Positions 23,784 to 34,715 of a stretch of DNA of 64,000 bases are shown piece by piece. The stretch comes from Simmondsia chinensis (taxonomy: Eukaryota; Streptophyta; Magnoliopsida; Caryophyllales; Simmondsiaceae), in NCBI GenBank assembly GCA_018398585.1, contig JAGTTD010000012.1, positions 23,941,036 through 24,005,035 of the forward strand, read 5' to 3'. Position 1 is the stretch's first letter, and each line of letters opens with the position of its first letter. The notes under the pieces were generated by a model. The model saw only the letters and a program-made list of their open reading frames with translations. It did no database searches and was not told the DNA's origin. Made by a program: the position numbers and the translations under genes.

Positions 23784-24778
23784 CAGTGGTGGATCTAGAA
23801 AATGCACTCACTGGGGCACAGTATAAAATATAGATCTTATAAAAACAAATATTATATAAATGTTAGGAAAATATATAAAGGTAGATTACAACAATTAAGA
23901 ACATCAAAAGAATACATTTGTTCATGATAAAAAAAAAAAAAAATACTTTTGTTCACAACTGTCCTCTACGACTTTTCATATTTTGAAAACGAAGCATTAT
24001 AGATTCATTAGTAATAATTTCAAGGACTTGCTTTCTAAAGAAGATATTAGACACTCGTTCAAAAACTAATCGCCCATTCTATTCTACAAATTGGTCTTCA
24101 CAAAGTTCATTGCCAAAAAACATCTTTCGATACTTGCAATTGCCATGGGTGAAATCAACACCAACTTCAAAAGACACTACACCGAAGGAAAATAAAGAAT
24201 AACCAAAAGACGGTACAACCTGAAAATAATTTTATACTTTAACAAAAAAAGACATGCAAAAACACTCGCAAATAGCCAAATATTACCTCATAAATCAATG
24301 ACAATACTCCAATTTGAAGCAATCTAGAGAAAAAAAGAAAAAAAAAAAAAAAAAAAAGAGGCCAGATTCTACTAATGAGAACCAAAATTCACAAAAATTA
24401 GGTCAAAAAAAGAGCAAAAGAATTACCCTTTCCTGCTGTAAAAATCTATTCTGCTCAGGTCCCATCATTTACCCAAAACTGTTCGGGGAGGGAGAGAGAG
24501 CATGTGGGTTGTTGCTGCTGGCTGGAATTCACGGTGGCGGTGGCGGTGGCGGTGGCCCAGGGAAGAGACAGTGTGTGTTTAGGTTTAAAATGAAAGTTAG
24601 GAAAGAGAGGGTCTTTTAGCTGGGGATGGAGGTTTTGAGGGGTGGGGACTAGGGGCCTGTTGGGCTGGGGTAGGGGAGCCCAACTCTTTTTTGAATCTTT
24701 TAATATTAACCTCAGTAATTGGGCTTTTAGTCATTGGGGGCCCATGCCCCCAGTCGCATAAGCCTGCATCCGCCCCTG
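23784..24778 (-). mobile_element. hAT (Tip100-like) element with perfect 8-bp target duplication
   Basis: The left end is CAGTGGTGGATC and the right end, read inward, is CAGGGGCGGATGC. These are typical Tip100-like hAT termini. An exact 8-bp duplication TATATGAT flanks it (23776-23783 and 24779-24786). At 995 bp it is far shorter than an autonomous copy and keeps only a decayed piece of transposase plus an A-rich and GGTGGC-rich segment (24330-24560). It sits in the TATA region of a gypsy LTR. Confidence 0.92.
23985..24160 (-). pseudogene. hAT transposase C-terminal (dimerisation) remnant
   Basis: Minus-strand translation from about 24155 gives MAIASIERCF, LAMNFVKTNL, stop, NRMGD, stop, FLNECLISSLE. 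This is the conserved hAT C-terminal block (SVERSFSAMKIVKTxLRNRMGDExLNDxL) with at least two stops. It supports the hAT assignment but encodes nothing functional. Confidence 0.8.
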
Positions 24779-24887
24779 TATATGATAGAGTTAAACTCCT
24801 CCAAAATCCTCCCCACCCCCAATTCTAAATTCTTATTCTTTTCCTTTTTCCTAATATACTCCAATCCTAATGAATTTAATACTATAA

Positions 24888-25345
24888 TCTGTACTCGCTC
24901 ATATTAGTTATTTAATACTATTTTTAAAAATTAATTATTTTTTTATAATATTGATAAATAATTTGGATTATTGAATTTAAGCACATATTTTTTTAATTTG
25001 AAGATTAACTATTCACAAAATGAAACGGGTGGTGGGTCAGAGAAGGGGCAAGCCGGGTATGGAGCGGATAGTGCTGCCTGCAAAAATAGTTTACCGATCG
25101 CATAACAATTCATTGACCTTCACAGTCCAGGAACTTCCATTATTTAGAGGTGGCCCCCTATCCTGATTTCCATTTTTCTTTTGTCTGATCCCTCCAATTG
25201 CTTTAATCCCAAGGGAAAGCAAAGAGGACCAACCGTACCCCTAGCACTGGACTTGCATAAGGCACTAGTGCTGGGTTAGGTATACCCGCTCCGTACCCGT
25301 CATGGGTATGGGCCAGGTATGGGTTTTAAAAAATAAAAAAAATTA
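24888..25345. repeat. Second, copia-free copy of the hAT-like small element
   Basis: 24888-25070 aligns with the two flanks of Copia-1 (25622-25679 and 32019-32150): CTCGCTCATATTAGTTAT, TTTTTAAAAATTAATTATT, ATTGATAAATAATT, then ACAAAATGAA and CCGGGTATGGAG. CCCGTACCC-type words continue to about 25320. It serves as the empty-site reference for the copia insertion. Confidence 0.7.
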
Positions 25346-25679
25346 AAACTTTAAATGTTTGCCTCAAAGTAAAAGTCACAAGTTTCAAAAACAAAAACCT
25401 CAAACTACATTTATTTGCAGATTAAACAACAACAATTAATCTAAAAGTAGCTCAACTATATCTCAACGTATCAAAGGGATAACAATGGGGCGGGCCAGGT
25501 ACCGGGGGTGCCTCCTCCACACCCGTACCCCGCACCCAAATCTTATACCCGTACCCACTCCATTACCCGTGGGTATCCATTACCCACCCTGTACCCTCTC
25601 TAATGTGTGTACAAAAAGATTATCTACACCCGCTCAAATTAGTTATGTAATACTATTTTTAAAAATTAATTATTTTTCT

Positions 25680-26702
25680 TGTTGGAATTTGGTTCCTAGT
25701 CTAAACTATGTTCGGAACAAGGCTTGGATGAGAGCTAAGCTATTAAGTTGACAAGAGGATTTTTTTTCTTTTTGGAAAATGGGGTACAACTATACCCCAC
25801 ATTATGAAGCTTCCCGTGAAAGCTTTCCCAACCCATTCAATTTTGGCCCCCATTAAGGGACGCGTGTCGTTCTCTCACTCGCGGGATTTGTGGCCTCATC
25901 TTGGCCGTTGTTTTGGCCAATGGATCTAAGGGAGGGCCCACATGTCATGCAATAAGGGACCTTGTTTGTGTTTGTGTTTGTTTTGGGCTCATCAATGGCT
26001 CTCCTCTGTCTCACCCGGATTGTGGTTTGTCTATACATAGAGGAGATTGTGTAGAGAGAGAAAAGGTTGGGTCATTTGCATGGTTCATTTCCTCTCCCTC
26101 TCTCCCCCCTCCGGTTAATCTCCTCCCCCTTTCAAGGCATTTCCTAGGGTTTTCCTTTAAGGCTTTTAGAGCTAGAACCCTGTTGGTAAGTGAAGGACTC
26201 GCTTGATGCTGGTAACCACGAAGGTTGATCAAGGAGGATCTTGAATCGTGAGGCCATTTGCGGCAACCAGGCTTTGGAGTTGGTATAACTTCTCTTACTC
26301 TCTCTCTGTCTTTACTGTTTTTCATGTAAATCTTGTGATTGAGAGAGGTTTGTAACTTAATAGCTTAAGTTCTGTAAGAAAGTGCCTTGTAAATTATTCG
26401 GTTGTAATATTAGTGAAATAAAGCTCTCTAGTAGTAGGGGGCCAGTGGAGTAGGTCATTTAGGATCGAACCACGTTAAAATCTCGTGTGTACTCGATGCA
26501 TTTCGTTTATGTCTTCTATCGTTGCATGTGAACTCAATCTCGAGTTTTTAGAGCAGCATTTTGCAACTTTTTCAACGATCCTAAAACAGTAATGTTTTTA
26601 TTGAAGTTAAAATCGGATATCCTAAGTTCTGCTTCTGAAAGGGTTTGGTTTTACTGAGTCAACATTAACTAGTTTGATTTAAGGTTTCTTAAATACACAA
26701 CA
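25680..26702 (+). repeat. 5' LTR of Copia-1
   Basis: TGTTGGAATTTGG...ACACAACA, 1023 bp. A TATA-like word lies in CTATACATAG near 26031. Compared with the 3' LTR it lacks ~115 bp after GTTGACAAGAGG (25748-25756). Confidence 0.93.
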
Positions 26703-26704
26703 AG

Positions 26705-26716
26705 TGGTATCAGAGC
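26705..26716 (+). other. Primer binding site of Copia-1
   Basis: TGGTATCAGAGC, the canonical complement of the initiator tRNA-Met 3' end, two bases after the 5' LTR. Confidence 0.95.
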
Positions 26717-26745
26717 TTTAAGGTCGCGAAAATCGGTTTGTGAAA

Positions 26746-29700
26746 ATGGCTGGTAAATTTGAGATTGAGCGTTTTGACGGGAAGAATGATTACACTTTAT
26801 GGAAGATCAAGACCAAGGCATTGCTAATGTCCCAAGGCGTGGGATCTACTCTCTTGGAAGCGAACAAGCAACCTTCTCATCTGACTACAAAGGACAAGGA
26901 AGAAATCGGGCAAAGGGCCTATGGTACTCTTGTTATGTGTTTAGATAATAGCGTGCTTCCTCTTGTTTCCACTAAAACTACTATTGCTAAGATATGGGCT
27001 AAACTAGAAGAAATATATAAGGCTGAATTCTTATCAAATAGGATACATTATGTGAGAAATTTCTGAACATAGCCATTAGAGGACTCCCTAGATGAGTTTA
27101 ATAAAATTTTACAGGACCTAAAAATTGTGAATGCTGGTTTTCAAGATGAAATTCAGGCTATCATATTACTGTGTGCTTTACCTAAATATCTTAGGGCATT
27201 TAAAGACACTCTCAGACATGGTAGGCAGAAAATCACATTAGATGAAGTAACACTGGCCCTTAGGGGTAAAATTTTAGAACTTAAAAGGGAGGGAAAACAT
27301 GGTCTGTCTAGCAACAACAGTGAGGGTTTAGTGATGAAAGGAAGAACAAATAATTGGCAATCTAACAATAACAAGAGAGGGTCTAAGAGTAAATATCGTC
27401 CTAAGTCTAAAGGTAGGAGAGCCACAACGAAAATAAAATGTTATGAGTGCCATAAATTAGGACATATGAAAAAGAACTGTCCCGATAGGAATAGAAAACC
27501 TAGAACAGCAGATAATGTGGTATCTTTTGAATCTGGAAATGCTGAAGTGCTTACTGTTTCGGTTGATTTGTGTGATTCGAATGCCAATTGTGATATGCCA
27601 AAGTGCTATGCCTGAATGTAGTGCTTCTGATCATGTCAATGTGTCTTCTGATTCATTAGAGCATGAATGGGTGTTGGATTGGGGTTGTAGTTTTCATATG
27701 ACTACCACCAGATTGAATTTTATTAATTACAAACTAGTAACAGGAGGAAGAGTGATGTTAGGAGATAACCGGGGCAGTAAAATAACCGGTGTAGGGTCTG
27801 TTAAGATAAAATTAACCAACGGAACGGCATACATCCTTGAAGATGTTAGAATTGTTCCTGAGCTACATAGAAACATGATTTCCCTAGGTCAATTGGACTT
27901 GAAGGGTATTTCATTTAGGGCTATGAACTCAGAACTGAGGATCATGAAAGGATCCTTGGTGGTTCTGAAAGGGGAGCTCAAAAATGGTCTCTACGTGTTA
28001 AAGGGTAGGATTGTCTTAGGAGAATCAAATGCCGTGTTTAAGTCTGACCGAATCGAGTTATGGCGTAGGCGTTTAGGCCATGTGTCTGAGAGAGGACTGA
28101 GAGAATTGTCAAAACAGGGTTTGTTAGGGGAGGACAGTGTGTCCAAACTAGATTTCTGTGAGTCTTGTATATTTGGTAAACATCATAGGTTGGCATTCAA
28201 TATAGGAAGTCACACAACTCACGGATCGTTAGATTACGTGCATTTCGAATTATGGGGGCCAGCCAGGGTTGCTACCTTAGGTGGAGCTTTATATTTTCTG
28301 TCAATTATCGATGATTATTCAAGGGATGTTTCTTTTGAAAAATAAAGACGACTGTTTTTCCACATTCAATAGGTCTAAGAATCAAATAGAAAATATAACT
28401 GGTAGAAAAATGAAATATCTAAGGACAGACAACAGATTGGGATACATAAATTCAGAATTTGATGAGTTGGGTGCTAAAAACAGAGTCAAACATCATAACA
28501 CGGTTAGAGGAATGCCTCAACAAAATGGGCTTGCAGAGCGTGTGAACCGAACTCTGCTAGATAAAGTCCAGTGTATGCTATTCGCATCAGGTCTAGGCAA
28601 ACAGTTTTAGGGAGAGGCTGTGAGTACAGCCTGCTACCCCGTCAATAGGACACCCCCAACTAGGATAGGCTTGAAAACACCTGAGGAAATGTGGACTGGA
28701 AAGCCAACAGACTACTCTAATTTGAGAGTGTTTGGCTGCGCAGCTTATGCCCACCAGTCCGTCGGGAAGCTCGAACCTCGAGCGGTAAAAGGCGTGTTCC
28801 TCGGTTACCCCGAAGGGGTAAAAGGGTATAGGATAGGAGTTAAGGAGGGAAACCGAACCACGATCATAATAAGTAGAGATGTGTTTGAGCCTAACATGCC
28901 CTACTTAGGTGATGCTAGTTACTCAATCCCAAGAACTATGTGTTTGAGCCTGAAATCTAAATTTGAAATGAATCCACCAGAACCTTTTTACCAAAACATG
29001 ACAATACTAGAAATTGAAAATGAACCTGAAATCCAACCAAAACAGGAACAAGCTCAGGACGTTGGCAGTGCTGAATGACGCACAGAAACCAAAATAGAAT
29101 CTGAAATAATTCTTAAAAACGAGCTAGGTATCTATCAACTAACAAGGGATAGGGTTAGGAGAGAAATTAGGCCTCCTAGGAGATTAGGATATGCTGATTG
29201 TGTAGCGTATGCCTTAAATACTGCCCCGGGTATATAGAATCAGAACCTTTGAGCTATAAATAGGTTGGCAGTAGCAAGTGTTCAGCAAAATGGCTGGATG
29301 ACATGGAGGCTGAAATGGACTCATTATTGAAGAATAGGACTTGGACATTAGTGCTCAAGCCGACGGGCAAGAAACTAGTCGATTCTAAGTGGGTTTTCAA
29401 GGTCAAGGAATCGAGTTTGCCCTCGGAAAAACCTAGATTTAAAGCTAGGCTTGTAGCTAAAGGTTTCACGCAGCATGAAGGCATGGATTACAATGAAATT
29501 TCACCGGTAGTTAAGCACACCACCATTAGGGGCCTGAATTTAGAACAGCAAGATGTAACAACTGCTTTTTTGCATGGGGAGCTGGATGAGGAGATCTACA
29601 TGGCTCAGCCCGAGGGTTTTGTGGAACCCGAGAATGATGGGCTAGTGTGTAGACTCCAAAAGTCCTTGTACGGACTAAAGCAAACCCCAAGGCAATGGTA

Positions 29701-30745
29701 TAAGCAGTTCCACCACTTCATGGCGGAAGTAGGGTTCACTAGGTCAATACAAGATGTGTGCTTCTATGTGTGAAAAATATAAATTCTGATTTTGTTAGAT
29801 ACTTACTGATTTATGTTGATGACATGTTGATAGCTAGTAGTTGCATGCCTGAGATTAAGAACATGAAAAGTTTGTTAAACCATAACTTCGAAATGAAAGA
29901 CCATGGTCCTGCTAAGAAGATATTAGGAATAGAGATTAGCCGTGATCGCAAGTTAAAAACGAACACTTATCCCAGTCTAATTACTTAGAAAAGATCATTC
30001 ATAGGTTTAACGTGACAGAGGCTAAAATTGTTAGAGTTCCCATAGCACAACATCATAAATTTTCAGCAACACAATGTCCTATGAATAAGTAGGAGATTGT
30101 TGATATGAGCAATGTACCATGCGCTAATGCCATAGGGTCAATCATATATGCCATGACTTGTACCAGGCCTGACCTAGCTTATCCAATTAGTGTGCTCTCA
30201 AGTTTCATGGCGAATTCGGGAAAGGAGCAGTGGAATGGGGTTAAGTGGCTGTTTAGATATATCAAGGATACTATGAAGCTAGGACTTACGTTTGGAGACC
30301 GATAGTGACTTCGGTGGAGACTTAGACAAGCATAAGTCCACCAGCTCCTACATTTTCTCTTTGAATGGCAGGGCTGTTAGTTGGAGATCAAAGCTCCTGT
30401 CAATGACAGTGTTGTCAACGACTGAAGCGAAGCTCCTGGCACTGATGGATGCCATTAATGAGGGAATCTAGCTAAGTGGACTTCTGGAGGAATTAAACTT
30501 AGGACTAGGGATACCAACGATATATACAGATAGTCAATCAACCTTAACATTAAGTAAGAACCCTGTATTCCATGATAGGAGTAAACATCTTGCTATCAGC
30601 AGATATTTCGTGACTGAATAGATAGAGACCGAAAGGGTAGAGCTGCTGAAAATTTCGACATATGAAAATCCGGCTAATATGGGAACGAAAGTCGTGCCAC
30701 TAAATAAGTTAATGAAGTGCATTAACTTGATTCAGGTTTCCTAGG
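26746..30745 (+). pseudogene. Copia-1 gag-pol (broken)
   Basis: Gag starts at ATG 26746 (MAGKFEIERFDG, the DUF4219/UBN2-type gag start). It is broken by TGA and TAG near 27064 and ends with a CCHC zinc knuckle (CYECHKLGHMKKNC, about 27440). The protease active site is DWG instead of DSG (about 27675). A pre-integrase HHCC-like block (LGHVSERGL, CESC) is followed by integrase, whose first catalytic Asp is replaced (HFELWG for HSDLWG); RTDN and NGLAERVN remain. Reverse transcriptase (29303-29990) lacks about ten residues between TIRGLN and LEQQDVTTAF but keeps YVDD. RNase H runs from ~30105 to 30740 with TDSQ and several stops. At least four frameshifts make it non-functional. Confidence 0.92.
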
Positions 30746-30840
30746 ATCCAGGTGGAGGTTAAGGACCAAAAGAAAAGGTTTTGCCCCCTATTACTAGAGT
30801 GAGTCTAGTAGTTAGACTAACTAGGAACTGGATGGAGAGT

Positions 30841-32018
30841 TGTTGGAATTTGGTTCCTATATAATCTAAACTATATCCAGAACAAGGTTAAGAAGAAAAC
30901 TAAACTATTAAGTTGACAAGAGGCATTTTTTGTGAAAAACATAATATGGGTTTTACTTAATTTAAATAAGTGTTTTAAATTAAGTAAAAATAAAATAAAT
31001 ATTGTTTATTTTTGGTTATTGAACTGTTGGATTTTTTTTCTTTATGGAAAATAGGGTACAACTGTACCCCACATTATGAAGCGTTCCGTGGAAGCTTTCC
31101 CAGCCCATTCAATTTTGGCGCCCGTTAAGGGAAGCGTGTCAATCTATCCCTCGCGGGATTTGTGGCCTCATCTCGGCCGTTCTTTTGGCCAGTGACTCTG
31201 AGGGCCCACGTTTCACGCTATAAGGGACCCTGTTTATTTTTGTTTTGGGCTCATCTGAGCCATTCGTTTGGTGCTCATCAACGGCTCTCCTCTGTCTCAC
31301 CCAGATTGCAGTTCGTCTATAAATAGAGAAGATTGTATAGAGCGAGAAAATGTTGGGTCATTTGCACGGTTCATTTCTTCTTCTTCTTCTTCTCCTCTCT
31401 CTCTCTCTCCCCTCCGGTTCTTCTCCTTCCCCTTTCAAGGAGTTTCCTAGAGTTTTTCTTTAGGGCTTTTAGAGCTAGAACCCTGCTGGCAAGTGAAGGA
31501 CTCTCCCGGTGCTGGTAAACACGAAGGCTGATCAAGGAGGATCTGGAATCGTAAGGCCATTTGTAGCAACCTAACTTTGGAGTCGGTATAACTTCTCTTA
31601 CTCTCTTTCTTTCTTTACTGTTTTTCCTGTAAATCTTGTGATTGAGAGAGGTATGTAAGTTAATAGCTTAAGTTTTTTAAGAAAGCACCTTGTAAATTAC
31701 GCGGTTGTAATTTCAGTTGTAATATTAATGAAATAGAGTTCTCTAGTGATAGGGGGACCGTGGAGTAGGTCATTTAGGACTGAACCATGTTAAAATCTCA
31801 TATGTACTCGCTTTATTTCGTTTATGTCTTCTATCGTCGCATGTGAACTCAATCTCGAGTTTTTAGAGCAGCATTTTACAACGTTTTTCAACGATCCTAA
31901 AACAGTAACGTTTTTGTCGAAGTTAAAAACAGATATCCTAAGTTTTGCTTCTGAAATGGTTTGGTTTTACTGAGTCAACAATAACTAGTTTGATTTAAGG
32001 TTTCTTAAATACACAACA
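30841..32018 (+). repeat. 3' LTR of Copia-1
   Basis: 1178 bp, TGTTGGAATTTGG...ACACAACA. It keeps an AT-rich ~115-bp block (about 30922-31030) that is missing from the 5' LTR. Substitutions between the LTRs show the element is not young. Confidence 0.93.
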
Positions 32019-32305
32019 TTTCGTTATAACATTGATAAATTATTTGCATTTTTGAATTTAAACACGTTTTTTTTTATTTGAAGGTTAACTATGTACAAAA
32101 TGAAGTGGGTATGGTAGGTATGAGGTGAGGGGGGCCGGGTATGGAGTGGGTACAAAACTATACCCGTACCCGCCCCATGCCCGTGATGGGTACAAAGCGG
32201 GTACACCAAACTCATACCCACTATCCGCCCCACTTATACTCGTACCCACCCTGTTTGGGGCAGCTACCCGCGAGCTGCTTGTTTTACCTGCCTTATTGCC
32301 ATCCC

Positions 32306-33194
32306 AACTATATCTCTTAATCAAAAAATAACTGAACTCTAATTTTTCTATCAAAAAATAACCCAACTCTATTTTCTAACCAAAAAATAACAGAACTTTA
32401 ACTTTTCTACTAAAAGATAGCAACAGCGTCATGCCATATGGCACACTCAACCGTCAATTTAGTATCTTTTAAAATCAACCCTTCAAAATTCAATACTTCA
32501 AATTCTAATCATTAAAAATAGAGTTCAAGAAAAGAAGGGTATTAAAAAAATCTCTTTCTTTATTAATATTATGTTTAAATACCCATCATTTTAATATATA
32601 TATATATATATTATATTTTTAGTTCTAATAGACAAACATGGACAAATAAAATTACATTAATATGAATAAAAATAAAAATAATAATTTATTATATTACAAA
32701 ATATCCAGAACAAAGACAAATTGTAATAGCACTAAAAAATTGGCCCAAAAATAGGATATATTATGTAATACAGATGATATTTATATGTTACTATTATATG
32801 GTACATAATAAAGGTACAACAAAGTCACACGAATAAACGAACACAACCCATCAAATTATAAGATAAATAAGTAAACATATTTTAATATTAAAAAAGAAAC
32901 ACACAACTACTAATCACAACACACTTTAGTTGTAAGGCAGTAAACGAAATATCAAGACAGGACCATGAAGGGAGACAGAACATCAAACCTATTAGCCAAC
33001 ATTTTTGTAATCTTTTGAATAAAGAGTTTCGTAATTTACTACGATATCAATTATATAAATTGAACATTAATTTATATAATCTATAAATAATTTAGTTCAG
33101 TTAATATAAAAAACAATGACCCTAAAATACAATATAGAACAACCATCACCCGTGCATCGCACAGGAAAAAACCTATTTTTCTACATAATGCGAG
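32306..33194. other. AT-rich intergenic DNA with a short tandem repeat
   Basis: At 32318-32412 a ~31-bp unit (CAAAAAATAAC-GAACT-TAATTTTTCTA) is repeated three times. A (TA)n run lies at 32597-32613. ACCCGTGCATCGCACAGG near 33150 is a near-palindrome often seen at plant DNA-element ends, but no partner end was found. No gene seen. Confidence 0.5.
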
Positions 33195-33500
33195 AGGAGC
33201 TCACATGAAAAAAGGTAGGGGGGGATCCTTTTATCCTATTTTTTTCCCATATACAAGCCCCTCACATACAAGAGCCTTGAACTAGCTCTCTCTCCCTATC
33301 GCTACCTCCTCATGCCCCATCTCTCCGCTATTTTGTTGGTTTTTGACCTTTTCTACTTCAACTAAGCTAAGTATTTTATTATACTTACTATTTGTTATTA
33401 TTTATTACTTTAGACATATACTGACTTAAGCATCGGAGGGGCCTCCTATGGTCAAAACCACAGGCCCCTTTGAACGTTTGTTATCTTGCAGGAAATACTA
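33195..33500 (+). repeat. Tat-type gypsy LTR, 3' part
   Basis: The string ACTGACTTAAGCATCGGAGG followed by a CCTCC..GGCCCC stretch and CTTGCAGG (33418-33493) is the conserved R/U5 end of Tat/Ogre-type LTRs. The matching sequence occurs at 61588-61652. Only the 3' part is recognisable. Confidence 0.55.
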
Positions 33501-33727
33501 GGTTAAATGTGTAGCAACTCGCTTATCATCATGGAGAGCTTGAGTCCATCTCTCATCTACAAATAAAAAACCCGAAACATGATGACATTTAGTCACCTAG
33601 TCTAATTGGGATTTCATTTAGAGTTTGATATAAAGTTTGATAGGGAATAACATTAAGTAATTGAATTATAAATTGGCATGAGGGATGCTTACTCTGGTTA
33701 CTAAAAAAGGAGAGAAAAGTTGTGAGG
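33501..33727 (+). other. Left flank of Copia-2, probably U3 of an older LTR
   Basis: No ORF. Its end (GGAGAGAAAAGTTGTGAGG) joins, once Copia-2 is removed, to the GAGATTTTTGTGTATTTTG that starts the LTR remnant at 39682. Confidence 0.4.
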
Positions 33728-34640
33728 TGTTGAATTTCAGTCACAAAAATTTAGGATCTTAAACAAAAAATTCAGATCTTAAAGAAACTTTAGTGAATAT
33801 TATTATAGACTTTCAGATCTAAGATTAAACCTGTAACTGCAGTGAAATAAGTATCAAATGAAAGATCAACGCAACACAACAAAGAATACCAAGATTTACA
33901 TGGTTCAGCCTTTAAATAAGGACCTATTCCATGGCTCCCTATTTCTAGGGAAGTCTCTCCATTATAGTCAAGTTTTAAGTTATTATAGACCAAATCACCA
34001 AGACAACAACGAAATACAACCAGATCTCAAAGTTTCTTAAGTTAGAAACCTTTACCGTACAAACACAAATCGGAAAGGAGAAGAGATACTCACAAAGAAG
34101 CCATTAATGGCTTCCCAAAGCTCCAAGAGGACTAGATCTGAACATGCAAGCCTTAACTCCCACGGATCTGCAAGGAAACCCCTAAAAAGGGCCCTTTATA
34201 TACAAATGGGGCAATCAATCCATGGCAAGGCTGCAGATCCAATCTCAGCCGTTCATCTTGCTTCTATCAACGGTGGAGATCATCCCAAAAGAAACACAAC
34301 AAGGTGCATTAGATGGGTGGCGTGTGTCCCCATCATTTAAACCAGATAAGTAAGCTTCCAGAGTAAGCTTCGGGCAGCAACCAGAATATCACGGGCAGGC
34401 AAGGGGTAGGTAAATATAGCATATGGGCAGGGGCATTATGGTCAATCTCCTCAATGACCAGATTTAAAACTAATATAAATCTATTCTTGTACATATACTT
34501 ATTTACAACATATGCCACTTAATATCACATATACCAAATACAATGTATTCCGGAGTCTACTTAATCTATAATACTTGAACAATGCTTGACTAAGATAATA
34601 TTTGTCATAGTTAAGTCATATAGGGACCAATAATTCAACA
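33728..34640 (-). repeat. 3' LTR of Copia-2
   Basis: 913 bp, TGTTGAATTTCAGTC...TAATTCAACA on the plus strand; same length as its partner at 38769. Confidence 0.93.
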
Positions 34641-34715
34641 ATTCTCCACGTTGGTATCTATATGAAGTAACTACTAATCATTCCATAATAATAAGGAGCA
34701 AACTCATATGATTGG

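Larger units (their letters stand above)
25680..32018 (+). mobile_element. Copia-1: Ty1/copia element (Tork/Tnt1-like)
   Basis: A 6.3-kb element with LTRs 25680-26702 and 30841-32018, a primer site, decayed gag-pol and a polypurine tract (GGATGGAGAG) at 30831-30840. Near-identical flanks TTTCT (25675-25679) and TTTCG (32019-32023) are the likely 5-bp target duplication. The domain order gag, protease, integrase, reverse transcriptase, RNase H defines copia. It is dead: stops, frameshifts, a mutated protease site and a small reverse-transcriptase deletion. Confidence 0.95.
25476..32305. mobile_element. Small hAT-like element, ~0.5 kb, split by Copia-1
   Basis: Left end GGGATAACAATGGGGCGGG and, read inward, right end GGGATGGCAATAAGGCAGG form imperfect terminal inverted repeats of the GGCAAT-GGGCGGG type seen in non-autonomous plant hAT elements. 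The interior has CCCGTACCC/GGGTACGGG words. Without Copia-1 it is about 0.5 kb. A 12-bp word CAACTATATCTC occurs on both sides (25453-25464 and 32305-32316) but is offset by 11 bp on the left, so it is not a clean target duplication. Confidence 0.6.

Noticed and set aside
24314..24619. 101-codon ORF with Gly run inside the hAT element
   Set aside because: Driven by an A-run and (GGTGGC)n; no domain and no link to the transposase frame, which lies on the other strand.
26703..26718. TGGTATCAGAGC as part of a tRNA gene
   Set aside because: It is only the primer site complementary to initiator tRNA-Met, adjacent to an LTR; no cloverleaf follows.
25453..32316. 12-bp repeat CAACTATATCTC as target duplication of the small hAT-like element
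   Set aside because: It abuts the right terminus but is 11 bp away from the left terminus, and hAT duplications are 8 bp; kept only as an observation.
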